This document shows positions 41,801 to 50,765 of a stretch of DNA of 64,000 nucleotides, in pieces. A program made the translations under genes and the position numbers. The stretch covers positions 1 to 64,000 of the forward strand of contig CALJLN010000042.1 in assembly GCA_937982565.1 (NCBI GenBank). The letters run 5' to 3'. The notes below the pieces were generated by a model, which was not told the origin of the DNA, made no database searches, and saw nothing but the letters and a program-made list of their open reading frames with translations. Positions within the stretch are counted from its first letter, which is position 1, and each line of letters starts with the position of its first letter. Origin of the DNA: UBA2421 sp002343075 (lineage in GTDB: Bacteria > Planctomycetota > Phycisphaerae > Tepidisphaerales > Tepidisphaeraceae).

Positions 41801-42784
41801 CAGCGCGAAAGTAATGAGCCGCTGACCACCACCAATGCCAACGGTCTATACGAGTTCACCGGCCTCGCCGCGGGTACTTACAAGATTCGCCAGGTGCTCC
41901 CGAGCGGGTTTACCCAGACGACACCGAGCAACAATTTTGGCAACAACGCAACCGTTTCAGGCAACCAGGTACGAGAAGGTCTAAACTTCGGAACCATCGG
42001 CACTGTCACCCCTCCGCCTCCCACAGGCGGCGCAACCCTGAGCGGCACCGTCTTCCTCGATGCCGACCGCGACGGTGTGTTCGATACCGGCGAGTCCGGC
42101 GTCGCCGGGCGCACGATCTACCTCGATCTCAACAACAACGTGCAGCGAGACGGTAACGAGCCGCAAACCACCACCAACTCCGCGGGTCAATACACGTTCA
42201 CGGGGCTGTCTGCAGGAACCTACAAGATTCGCCAGATTCTGCCGTCAGGGTTTATACAAACCACCCCGAGCAACAATTTCGGCAACAATGCGACCGTGAC
42301 GGCAACCCAAACCCGCACCGGGCTGAACTTCGGCACCAACACCAGCACCGTCACACCCCCACCGCCTCCCTCGGGCGGGTCAATCTCTGGAACCGTCTTC
42401 TTCGATACGGACCGGGATGCGAAGTTTGATACCGGCGAACAGGGCGTCTCTGGTCGCACGGTCTATCTCGACCTGAATAACAACAACCAGCGCGACAGCA
42501 ATGAGCCGCAGACAACAACCAACTCTTCAGGCCAATACTCCTTCAGCGGCTTGGCGGCGAACACATACAAAGTGCGGCAGATTCTCCCGAGTGGGTTCAT
42601 CCAGACCTCGCCGGGCAACAACTTCGGCAATAATGTGACCCTGGCCACTAATCAGTCGCGAACAGGCGTTAACTTCGGTACATTCTCGTTCAGCGCCCGC
42701 CCGATCCTCGCGGCTGGAGCCGACGTCGGCCTGACCTCAACGCGCATCCACACCGATCTGTTCGGTGCTGAGAACGTTGACTGA
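38825..42784 (+). CDS. Large SdrD-type repeat surface protein with delta-60-like and PKD-like regions
   Basis: A 1319-residue protein from ATG 38825 (an in-frame ATG at 38684 lacks a ribosome-binding site and would bury the export signature). The N terminus holds A-V-E-V-L-E-Q-R-R-M-L-A-G. Six SdrD B-like calcium-binding domains are seen, each with a D-x-N-G-N-G-x-x-D-x-G-E or D-x-D-R-D-x-x-x-D-x-G-E loop: two near the start, one near residue 650 and three nearly identical ones near the end (DNA units beginning near 41684, 42026 and 42374). Residues ~250-640 carry delta-60-type propeller repeats (L-D-T-T-F-G-G-G, A-L-D-V-N-F-S-G-S-G) and ~745-950 PKD-like domains. There is no dockerin-like module. 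Probably an adhesin or stalk protein. Confidence 0.87.
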   Translation: MRITGRKSVEVVRRAAVEVLEQRRMLAGDPVPPPVIEVNVFADLNGNGVNDEGMAHTGDVTVYADVNVNGIYDEGFEPSAFMIAGGLYEFTANQLPPGLHYVRLDLFPSHQQTFPVSLGAYPVEVTATQTAPKTIEFGVRQVTGQGSVSGVVYEDVNGNGVRDAGESGNSGRTVFADYNRNLTLDGNEPSAVTDSNGNYTLTNLFAGPVSIKTILTGINVFTAAANGSTRVNVVPNQTVTAPTLGTRKFDTSVYLTQNFGTKGEAFISATTISAAATRQLADGKLLIAGQRNGVATIFRTTTTGALDTTFGGGLGYVQPNLPSGFVIKNMVLLSDERIVIGGQTPTSGNLEVAVLTSTGAFDNSFAGNGYQSVDFDNAVDNFVDVAVMPGNKIALLGWRTNVAGTDRETEIAVLQPNGALDVNFSGSGKGIYNFNASIDTPVALAVESDSQLVFIADRPLPAKNVTVVGRVNPTGLIDNGFGSAGSRVLEVIDESLFAGKLLIQSDNKILVSHHGSSGRLYANRLATNGTSDNTFGTAGRVSQLYRNGRSTFFATSTSVAVNASGNVALSGLLNAPGEATFIAAALVTPAGMRNAMFLRNGQLAHSITGSGSNDTAANVVLQGDNKLILTSTLTTAGRIGILQTGEPPARASVSGNVFDDLNGNGIRDAGESGAANRTVFLDFNFDGVRQSSESFATTDALGNYTISNFFTDDYLVTLTRPQGFEQTYNAGGFSSFAAFLPSQALTNQNFGLRQIQPVIVSSPGGPYAVAEGGFVQLLGSATGGAITGWEWDLNYDGTTFTVDSTQQNPAFAAGDLDGPGSQLIALRAKSGPLATSLISTAIVNVTNSNPTAVFTNNGPVGIGQSATVAFSQMNDPSAADRIAGFKYSYDFNNDGTFEIIDSNNATATVPSTITAAVGTYMIRGRIKDKDGGFNDYISTLTVNTTPPPPPPPTGGATLRGTVFLDTDRDGVFDTGEAGVAGRTIYLDLNNNVQRESNEPLTTTNANGLYEFTGLAAGTYKIRQVLPSGFTQTTPSNNFGNNATVSGNQVREGLNFGTIGTVTPPPPTGGATLSGTVFLDADRDGVFDTGESGVAGRTIYLDLNNNVQRDGNEPQTTTNSAGQYTFTGLSAGTYKIRQILPSGFIQTTPSNNFGNNATVTATQTRTGLNFGTNTSTVTPPPPPSGGSISGTVFFDTDRDAKFDTGEQGVSGRTVYLDLNNNNQRDSNEPQTTTNSSGQYSFSGLAANTYKVRQILPSGFIQTSPGNNFGNNVTLATNQSRTGVNFGTFSFSARPILAAGADVGLTSTRIHTDLFGAENVD
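41684..42700 (+). repeat. Three tandem DNA repeats of about 345 bp inside the SdrD-type gene
   Basis: Units beginning near 41684, 42026 and 42374 (342 and 348 bp apart) encode near-identical SdrD B-like domains separated by Pro-rich linkers (P-P-P-P-P-x-G-G). High identity suggests recent duplication, and copy number may vary between strains. Confidence 0.85.
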
Positions 42785-43069
42785 AATCAGGGCGAAGCCA
42801 GCGCCTCCCGTGGCGGAGTTGGGGGCGGCGAAACCCCTCACCGGATTTTCCGGGAAGGCCTCGCGCGCACTTTTTTGGTGACTCAGCCCCGCCCAGCCGG
42901 TAAGATCGATACTCAGCCGTCATTCCCCGGGGTTTCCGGTGGTGACGATTCACATCGCCGCACGTCGCCTGCAGTCGCCTGACTCAGGCACACGGCCGCC
43001 ATCGCCAATGAAGTGCTCGCCCGGACGCGACCCGTCGGTGCGAGGGCTTCTGGTCGGGAGACATCGCAA

Positions 43070-46000
43070 ATGCAGCTATCGCCCCGTTCGCGTCGAAAGA
43101 TTTCCTCTGCACTGTTTGAAAGCCTCGACTTCCGTCGCCTGCTCGCCGCGGCGGAGATCGGCCTCGATCATGAGGATCTGCATTCCCACGACGATCATAC
43201 GATCACCTATTTTCCAGAAACCGTGGTTTTGCGCTCCGAAAGCGGCTTTTTAACAGGGAGCCAATCAGGTCGGCGCGCCGACATGGCCCGCAAGTTTGCC
43301 GCCGACTATGCGACGCAGTTCGGGCTGCTGCCCGGCGATGTTCGAGGTGCGATCATCACCGATCAGTACACCGACACGCCAACGGGTGTGACGCATGTAT
43401 ATATGCAGCAGACACTTAACGGCCTGCCAATCCAAAACACCTCACTCGGAATTCACTTTGCCGGCAACGGAAGGGTTATCAGCGCATCGAGCAGTTTTGT
43501 TCGCAATCTCGATCAGCAGGCCGAGGCCCGCCCGTCGCCCAGTGCGATGGTTCATCCCTGGCTCGCGCTGCGCTCGGTGACCAACGCACTGGAAATGGAC
43601 TTCCCGGCGCAACCTCCCCGGCTGGAATTCACCGGCGGCGAACAGTTGATTTATTCCGCCGATTCCGCTGCGATTTCGCTCGATCCGATCGACATTCGTG
43701 CCCACTACATCGCCGTCGAAACCGGGGTGCAGCTTGCGTGGAAGTTTGTCGTTCGCCCGCCGGACGGTAGCAATGACTGGTTTGATATCTCGGTGGACGC
43801 CCGCACGGGCGATGTCATTTTTCTGAATAACTGGAACAGCCACCTCGCATCCTACAACGTTTTCCCCGCCCCGCTGGAATCACCCACCGACGGGGGCAGA
43901 CAAGTCGTCATTGACCCGCACGACCTCACTGCCAGCCCCTTCGGCTGGCACGACACCAACGGCGCCGCAGGGCCAGAGTTTACTGACACGCGTGGCAATA
44001 ATGTCAGCGCGCAGGACGACGCCGACGGCAACAACTCCGGCGGTACGCGCCCCGACGGGGGCGCGGGCTTGAACTTTGATGCCCCACTCGATTTCAGTCT
44101 GCAGCCCATCGGCTACCGCAACGCCGCCACGCTCAATCTCTTTTACTGGAACAACATTCTGCACGATGTGCTCTACCAGTACGGCTTCAATGAAGCTTCG
44201 GGCAACTTCCAGAACAACACCTACGGCAGAGGCGGCACCGGCAACGACGCTGTGCAAGCCGACGCCCAGGACGAAGCCGACCTGCCCGCGACGTCAATCA
44301 ACCGAAACAACGCCAATTTCGCCACCCCGCCGGATGGTTCGCCGGGACGCATGCAGATGTATATCTTTACCGGCACCAATCCGAACCGCGACGGCGATTT
44401 TGACGCCGGAATCATCGCGCATGAATATGGTCATGGCGTCTCCAACCGCCTCACCGGCGGGCCGGCCAACGCCAACGCGCTAAGCAGCACACAATCGCGC
44501 GGCATGGGCGAGGGGTGGAGCGATTTTTACTCACTCATGTTCACTCAAGTCGCCGCCGACCAGCCCAACGATGCCTACCCGGTGGGCACTTACGCACTTG
44601 GTCAGCCGAGCACCGGGCCGGGAATCCGCCGCCGACCGTACAGCTTTGACAAGAACATCAACCCGCTGACCTTTGAAGCGTTTGGCACCTCCGGCACAAC
44701 TTCCTACGGCGTGACCCGATCAACGCAAGTTCACAATTCAGGGGAGTTGTGGGCCAGCGCCCTCTGGGACCTGAACTGGCTGCTGGTGGCCAAGAACGGA
44801 TTTGATGCCAATCTACACAGCGGCTACGACGCCAATGGGTCGCCCGCACAGCGCGCGGGGAACAAGCTGACCATGCGCCTGGTAATGGATGGAATGAAGC
44901 TGCAGCCGGCCAATCCATCGTTTACCCAGGCACGCGACGCCATTCTCTCCGCCGACGTCGCACTTACCGGCGGGGCCAACGCACGTGAAATCTGGCTCGC
45001 GTTCGCTAGACGCGGCCTCGGCGTCAACGCAGCCACCGCCGGCGCAACTTCAACTGCGATCACAACTTCCTTTGATGTGCCCGCAGCACTCTTTGACCCG
45101 ATCATCAGCAGTTCCACCCCTTCGGGCGGCACGCTCCTTTCGCCACTCACCAGCTTCAGCTTTGTCTTCAGCGAACCGGTTAACCCCGCGAGCTTCAGCG
45201 TTGCCGATGACGTGCAATCATTCACCGGCCCCGGGGGCGTCAATCTGCTAGGTTCAATCACGGGTTTTGGGTTTAGTAATGGTGATCAAACACTCACCAT
45301 CAACTACATCGCACCCGCAGCAGTAGGCAGTTATGCGATGACCATCGGCCCCAACATCACCGCAATCGATAACGGGGCGGCGATGGATCAGAACATCAAC
45401 GGAACTCCCGGCGAAGCAGCCGATGCTTTCTCAACAAGTTACACTTATCAGCGATTCATCGGCCCCGACTCAGCCGGCTATCTTGCGGGTGAGTATCCGT
45501 ATCAAGCGATTGACCTTGTCATCGGCCAGCCGGGCGTCGTGACACTCGTGAATGGCACCGACGATGGCAACGCCCTGCTTACCCTTCCGGCTGGAAGCAC
45601 TTTCAACTTCTACGGGACCGAGTTCAGCAGCCTGAGTGTCAGTGCCAACGGCCTTATCAGCTTCGGTGGCACGGTCACTACCAGTGCGGGGAACGGAAAT
45701 TTCACTACTGCCCCAGTGCTCGCATCGATCGGTGCTCTGTATGATGACTGGGTCACCAACACCAACACCGCCGGTGACAGCGCCGTGCTCTATCGCATTG
45801 ATGCGACCACCAACAGGCTGATCATCGAGTGGAGCGATGTGCCGCATTTCAGCTTCAACGGCGCGGGTAGCACGCCGGCGACGTTTCAGACAATTCTACA
45901 GCTCAACACCGAAGGCGTGCCCGGGCGGATCATCAATAACTATGTCGATCTCGACGTCGGCAGCCCAACCTACAACAACGGTGCCAGCGCCACCACAGCA

Positions 46001-46789
46001 ATCAAAGATGCCGGCACGCAAGGCACGCGACGGCTGCTGCTTAACCAGAACTCGGACGGCAATGCGTGGGTGCAATCGGGCCGCGCCAATGTGTTTGCTC
46101 TCGATGTCACGCCGCCGACGGTCGAGGCCGGTGCCTTTTCAGTCGACGACGCAGCGCTCGCGGTTACGTTTGACGAGAATGTAAGCGCCAGCGTCACCAC
46201 CAGCGCGTTTGCGGTGCAGAACCTGACGACCGGCCTCCCACTGGCAGTGTCGGCGACGGGCTATGAATCCGGCACGGATACGGCCAGCGCGTCGCTGCCC
46301 ATCTCGCTCGACGACGGCAACTACCGCCTGACTGTCAGCGGCGCACTCGACGGCTCGGGCATCGCCGACGCAACGGGCAACGCCCTCGACGGCGATCAAT
46401 CCGGCCTCGCCGGCGGCGATTTCAGCTACGACTTCTTCTTCCTCCGCGGCGATGCCAACGGCGACCGCGCCGTTAACCTCGACGACTTTACGGCGCTCGC
46501 CGCCAACTTCGGATTGTCCGGTCGGCTTTTCAGCCAGGGCGATTTCAACTATTCAACGAACGTCGATCTGAACGATTTCACCATCCTCGCAGCAAAATTT
46601 GGCACCACACTTGCCCCGGCAGGATTGCCCAATCGGCCGGCGGCAGGCCCATCGGTCGCCACAGGGTCGCGCCAGGCAGGCGGCATCGCAACCGAAACCC
46701 CGAGTCGACTCGTGGTGAAATCAGTGTTCGCGAACGATCGGCTGGTGGAAGACGTACTATCTGATCGTCGAGCCGATCAGATTCTCTGA
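43070..46789 (+). CDS. Secreted M36 (fungalysin) metallopeptidase, paralogue 1
   Basis: A 1239-residue protein from ATG 43070, preceded by GGGAGA. The N terminus holds L-F-E-S-L-D-F-R-R-L-L-A-A. Residues ~40-200 are an FTP-type inhibitory propeptide and ~290-660 the M36 catalytic domain with zinc motif H-E-Y-G-H (451-455) and third ligand Glu481 in G-M-G-E-G-W-S-D. They are followed by an Ig-like domain (~675-790), a beta-rich domain (~800-1010), a second Ig-like domain and a dockerin-like pair (G-D-A-N-G-D-R-A-V-N-L-D-D-F, G-D-F-N-Y-S-T-N-V-D-L-N-D-F). The tail is V-F-A-N-D-R-L-V-E-D-V-L with a short extension. Secreted protease that digests extracellular protein. Confidence 0.93.
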   Translation: MQLSPRSRRKISSALFESLDFRRLLAAAEIGLDHEDLHSHDDHTITYFPETVVLRSESGFLTGSQSGRRADMARKFAADYATQFGLLPGDVRGAIITDQYTDTPTGVTHVYMQQTLNGLPIQNTSLGIHFAGNGRVISASSSFVRNLDQQAEARPSPSAMVHPWLALRSVTNALEMDFPAQPPRLEFTGGEQLIYSADSAAISLDPIDIRAHYIAVETGVQLAWKFVVRPPDGSNDWFDISVDARTGDVIFLNNWNSHLASYNVFPAPLESPTDGGRQVVIDPHDLTASPFGWHDTNGAAGPEFTDTRGNNVSAQDDADGNNSGGTRPDGGAGLNFDAPLDFSLQPIGYRNAATLNLFYWNNILHDVLYQYGFNEASGNFQNNTYGRGGTGNDAVQADAQDEADLPATSINRNNANFATPPDGSPGRMQMYIFTGTNPNRDGDFDAGIIAHEYGHGVSNRLTGGPANANALSSTQSRGMGEGWSDFYSLMFTQVAADQPNDAYPVGTYALGQPSTGPGIRRRPYSFDKNINPLTFEAFGTSGTTSYGVTRSTQVHNSGELWASALWDLNWLLVAKNGFDANLHSGYDANGSPAQRAGNKLTMRLVMDGMKLQPANPSFTQARDAILSADVALTGGANAREIWLAFARRGLGVNAATAGATSTAITTSFDVPAALFDPIISSSTPSGGTLLSPLTSFSFVFSEPVNPASFSVADDVQSFTGPGGVNLLGSITGFGFSNGDQTLTINYIAPAAVGSYAMTIGPNITAIDNGAAMDQNINGTPGEAADAFSTSYTYQRFIGPDSAGYLAGEYPYQAIDLVIGQPGVVTLVNGTDDGNALLTLPAGSTFNFYGTEFSSLSVSANGLISFGGTVTTSAGNGNFTTAPVLASIGALYDDWVTNTNTAGDSAVLYRIDATTNRLIIEWSDVPHFSFNGAGSTPATFQTILQLNTEGVPGRIINNYVDLDVGSPTYNNGASATTAIKDAGTQGTRRLLLNQNSDGNAWVQSGRANVFALDVTPPTVEAGAFSVDDAALAVTFDENVSASVTTSAFAVQNLTTGLPLAVSATGYESGTDTASASLPISLDDGNYRLTVSGALDGSGIADATGNALDGDQSGLAGGDFSYDFFFLRGDANGDRAVNLDDFTALAANFGLSGRLFSQGDFNYSTNVDLNDFTILAAKFGTTLAPAGLPNRPAAGPSVATGSRQAGGIATETPSRLVVKSVFANDRLVEDVLSDRRADQIL

Positions 46790-46910
46790 CGCTCGGCCGC
46801 ATGTCTTTAGAGCCGTCATGCTGGAGCATCGCTAGTAGCTCATGAATCGCTGCACATCGGCACGTCGTACGTCGTGTCCCGATTCTGCAGCACCGATAGA
46901 AAGTGAAACT

Positions 46911-49900
46911 ATGAAAGCCAGGTCGTCGTTCGCCAATCGCGCACAGTTTGAAGGTCTCGAAATCCGTCGGCTTCTCTCAGCCGCCGCCAACAAGGTCATC
47001 GGTGATTCGGTTTATGAAAACGATGACCACGACGGCCTTTCCGTCATGTTTCTCCCGCAAAGCACCGTCGTGCAGGAGTTGGGAAAGTTTGTAACCGGCA
47101 AACAAGCAGGCCGTCGGGCGGATGTCGCACGATCGTTCTTCGTTGACCGAGCGACCGATCTGGGCATTTCACCCGCCGACGCGCAGGCGGTGCAGATTAC
47201 ATCCCAATACACCGACGCCGACACCGGGGTGACGCATGTCTACCTGCAACAGCACGTCAACGGCCTGCCCGTCCAGAATGCGACCGCGGCGATTCATATC
47301 GGCCCCGGCGGGCGGGTTATCAGCGCGTCGAGCCGTTTTGTGCCCGGTGCCGGCGCGCTTGCCGAGGCGCAGCGGGCGGCTGCTTCCCAGGGAGTCGATC
47401 CGCTGTCACCCTCGCACATGATTCACCCCACTCACGCCCTCCGCGCCGCAGCCTCCGCGTTGGGTGTTGCATCTTCGGGCGCGCCGCAGCTTAGCTATGT
47501 CGGCGGCACGCAGCGCGAGTATCAGGCGATTGACGCAGAACTTTCATTTGATGAGATTCCGCTGCGCGCACAGTACATCGTCACCGAAGAGGGCATTCGC
47601 CTGGCGTGGCAAACTGTGCTTCGCCTGACCGACGGAAGCGATAACTGGTACGACATGTCGGTCGATGCCAGCAGCGGCGAATTGATCCTCTGTTCCAACT
47701 GGACCGACCACCTCGCTTCTTACAATATTTTCGATCGCCCGGTGGAAGCCCCTAATGATGGCTCGCGAAGCATCGTCACCGATCCCTGGGATTCAACCGC
47801 TTCCCCCTTTGGCTGGCATGATACCGACGGCGATATCGATCCCGATTTCACAGACACACGCGGCAACAACGTCCGCGCGCAGGAAGATGCCGACGCCAAC
47901 AACACCGGCGGTGCCCGGCCCGACGGCGGGCCGTCACTCAATTTTGACTTCCCCTACAACGGCGCACTGGCCCCCATCAACAACCTCAACGCCGCCACAA
48001 CCAATCTCTTTTACTGGAATAACATCATCCACGATGTGACCTACGCCTACGGCTTCAACGAAGCGGCAGGCAACTTCCAAACCAACAACTACGGCCGCGG
48101 GGGCGTGGGGAATGATGCGGTCAATGCCGATTCGCAAGACGGCAGCGGGACAAATAACGCCAACTTCTCCACCCCACCCGACGGCACGCCCGGCCGCATG
48201 CAGATGTTCATCTGGACAACGCCCAATCCCGACGCCGATTCTTCGTTTGATAACGGCATTATCGTCCACGAGTACGGCCACGGAATCTCCAACCGTCTCA
48301 CCGGCGGCCCGGCAGACGCCAGCGCGCTCAGTGCAGTGCAATCCGGCGGAATGGGTGAGGGCTGGAGCGACTTCCTCGGCCTCATGTTCACCCAGAAAGC
48401 CTCCGACACACAAGACGGCGGCTACGGCATCGGCACCTACGTCCGCGGGCAGCCTAATACCGGCTTGGGCATTCGACGCAAGCCTTACAGCTTCGATAAG
48501 ACCATCAATCCGCTCACCACCGAAGTGTTCGGAATCGGCGGCAGTGTCACCTACCCGGGGCATGCGCCGATCACTCGCAGCACTCAAGTACACGCCACCG
48601 GCGAAATCTGGGCAAGCGCGCTCTGGGATATGAATTGGCTGCTGATCAACAAGTTTGGCTTCGATGGCAACTTGCAGACCGGCTACAACGCAACCGGAAC
48701 CACCGCAGAGCGCGCCGGGAACAAACTGGCGCTCCAACTCGTGCTCGATGGCATGAAACTCCAGCCGGCCAACCCCACCCTCGCAGACGCGCGAGACGCA
48801 ATTCTGCAGGCCGACATCATTCGCTCCGGCGGGGCCAATCAGAATGAAATCTGGCAGGCTTTTGCCCGCCGGGGCATGGGATTGAGCTTTTTCTCCGGGC
48901 GATCAGCCATTTTCACAGAAGTAACGCCGGCTTTCGATTTGCCCAGCAGCAGCCCGGCCATTCTTGGCGCGTTCACACAATCCACCTTCGTCGCCCCGCC
49001 GAGCACTCTGGCGCTTCGTTTTACCAAATCGATGGACACGGCCAGCTTTTCCCCCGCAGCCGACATTTTGAGCTTCACCGGCCCCGCCGGGCAAAACCTG
49101 CTGAGTGACGTCACCGGCTTCACTTGGTCGGCCGACGCACGCACGCTGACCATCACCTTCACTCCGCAAGCCCAACTCGGCAGTTACAGCCTCACAGTCG
49201 CCCCGACCATCCTCGCCGCCGACAACGCTTCGCTGCTCGATCAAAATCTCAACGGAATTCCCGGCGAAGCGGGCGACTCTTTCACCGCCAGCTTTAATCA
49301 CACAAGCCTGCTCGGCCCCGATGCCGGCGGCTACCTCGCAGGGCAATGGGCATTTGAGAACATTAATCTCCAGCCGGGCGATTCCGGGGTGACCTCAATC
49401 CTCACCAACATCGACGACGCCGGGACAGCCATCAACCTTGGCGACAACACTTTCACTTTTTACGACGTTACCTACGCCTCGGAAGCCAATGCCGTCGTCG
49501 CCAGCACGAATGGGTTTGTCTCGTTTGGCGCAGTCTCAACCGTTGCCCTCAATACCGACCTCACCAGCCCGCTCGCCCCGCGCATTGCCGGGCTTTGGGA
49601 CGATTTTACCACCACCCGCGACGCCGACGATCAGATTCTCTTTACCTTTCAGGACTTGAACAACGACGGAATCAACGACCGTCTGATTGTCGAGTGGAAC
49701 GAAGTCGGACATTTCGATAACCCGGCCAACGGCGGGACATGGCAGGTCATCATGCAGCTCAACACGAGCGGGCCGGGGACTGCGATCGTCAACTATGTCG
49801 ATGTCAACTTCGCCGACCCGCGGTTTGATAACGGCGCGAGTGCCACCGTCGGCCTGAAGGCCAACGGATCCCCGCCGACCTCGCGATTGCTGGTCAGCGC

Positions 49901-50564
49901 CCAAGACGGCGATTTCCCGTGGATCGGAAGCGGCAAGGCGATTCGGTTCAGCCATGACTGGATCGCGCCGACCGCGAACGCTGCGTTTGCCTTTGAGACA
50001 GCCCAGCAGCTTGGTTACACGTTCAGCGAAAACGTGTCGATGAGCCTGACCACCGCCGACCTGAGCGTGGTCAATCATACGACCGCTGCCGCTGTTCCTT
50101 CGGGAAATCTTTCATTGAGCTACAACGCTGGTTCCAATGTCGCCACGATCGGCTTCCCCGGCCTGACGCCTCTGCCCGACGGCAACTACACCGCCACCCT
50201 CGCCGCCGCCGGAGTGACCGACCCAAGTTGGATGCCGCTGGCCGGCGACAATGTGTTGAACTTCTTCGTCCTCGCCGGCGACGCCACTCGCGATCGCAGC
50301 GTGAACTTAAATGATTTCACCGTGCTCGCGGCTAACTTTGGTGCGTCCAATCGTGTGTTTAGCCAAGGTGACTTTGACTATTCCGGTAATGTCGATCTAA
50401 ACGACTTCACTGTTCTGGCCAGCCAGTTCGGAAAATCCCTCCCTGCCCCCGGCGACGCGCCGCGCAGCGGCTCGGAGGTGATGCGAGGCCCGCTTCCGCT
50501 GACGTCTGTCGCGCGCCACTCAAATCCGTTCTCAGATGATCGGGTTGCGGACGATGTGCTCTAA
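46911..50564 (+). CDS. Secreted M36 (fungalysin) metallopeptidase, paralogue 2
   Basis: A 1217-residue paralogue of the preceding gene, 121 bp downstream in the same direction. The ATG at 46911 gives the N terminus with Q-F-E-G-L-E-I-R-R-L-L-S-A; its ribosome-binding site is weak. The propeptide, M36 domain (zinc motif H-E-Y-G-H at 453-457, G-M-G-E-G-W-S-D after it), Ig-like, beta-rich and dockerin-like regions follow the same order. It ends exactly in P-F-S-D-D-R-V-A-D-D-V-L. Differences are spread over the whole length, so the duplication is not recent. The zinc ligands are intact and it should be an active protease. Confidence 0.93.
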   Translation: MKARSSFANRAQFEGLEIRRLLSAAANKVIGDSVYENDDHDGLSVMFLPQSTVVQELGKFVTGKQAGRRADVARSFFVDRATDLGISPADAQAVQITSQYTDADTGVTHVYLQQHVNGLPVQNATAAIHIGPGGRVISASSRFVPGAGALAEAQRAAASQGVDPLSPSHMIHPTHALRAAASALGVASSGAPQLSYVGGTQREYQAIDAELSFDEIPLRAQYIVTEEGIRLAWQTVLRLTDGSDNWYDMSVDASSGELILCSNWTDHLASYNIFDRPVEAPNDGSRSIVTDPWDSTASPFGWHDTDGDIDPDFTDTRGNNVRAQEDADANNTGGARPDGGPSLNFDFPYNGALAPINNLNAATTNLFYWNNIIHDVTYAYGFNEAAGNFQTNNYGRGGVGNDAVNADSQDGSGTNNANFSTPPDGTPGRMQMFIWTTPNPDADSSFDNGIIVHEYGHGISNRLTGGPADASALSAVQSGGMGEGWSDFLGLMFTQKASDTQDGGYGIGTYVRGQPNTGLGIRRKPYSFDKTINPLTTEVFGIGGSVTYPGHAPITRSTQVHATGEIWASALWDMNWLLINKFGFDGNLQTGYNATGTTAERAGNKLALQLVLDGMKLQPANPTLADARDAILQADIIRSGGANQNEIWQAFARRGMGLSFFSGRSAIFTEVTPAFDLPSSSPAILGAFTQSTFVAPPSTLALRFTKSMDTASFSPAADILSFTGPAGQNLLSDVTGFTWSADARTLTITFTPQAQLGSYSLTVAPTILAADNASLLDQNLNGIPGEAGDSFTASFNHTSLLGPDAGGYLAGQWAFENINLQPGDSGVTSILTNIDDAGTAINLGDNTFTFYDVTYASEANAVVASTNGFVSFGAVSTVALNTDLTSPLAPRIAGLWDDFTTTRDADDQILFTFQDLNNDGINDRLIVEWNEVGHFDNPANGGTWQVIMQLNTSGPGTAIVNYVDVNFADPRFDNGASATVGLKANGSPPTSRLLVSAQDGDFPWIGSGKAIRFSHDWIAPTANAAFAFETAQQLGYTFSENVSMSLTTADLSVVNHTTAAAVPSGNLSLSYNAGSNVATIGFPGLTPLPDGNYTATLAAAGVTDPSWMPLAGDNVLNFFVLAGDATRDRSVNLNDFTVLAANFGASNRVFSQGDFDYSGNVDLNDFTVLASQFGKSLPAPGDAPRSGSEVMRGPLPLTSVARHSNPFSDDRVADDVL

Positions 50565-50688
50565 GACCGCTCGAAGGTCTACAGTCGCAAAAAGTCGTGT
50601 TTTGGGAAGATGGGAATTCTGTATCGACCCTGCACAGAGACTGCTGGGGGCTCTTTCGACTTCTATGCATTTGTGAGAGATTTTTCGC

Positions 50689-50717
50689 TTGACGCGATGC
50701 AGCAAGTGAGGTTAAAT
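50689..50717 (+). promoter_or_regulatory. Candidate sigma-70-type promoter of the PEP-CTERM gene
   Basis: TTGACG, a 17-base spacer and TTAAAT, about 50 bp before the start codon at 50766. The -35 box matches five of six consensus bases and the -10 box four of six. Confidence 0.55.
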
Positions 50718-50765
50718 TCCCATTCAGGTTAGTTCACTTCTTTTTTCAGATTGGGAGAGAATCAG

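Noticed and set aside
41684..42700. CRISPR array
   Set aside because: The repeats are about 345 bp, in frame and encode SdrD-type domains; there are no short spacers.
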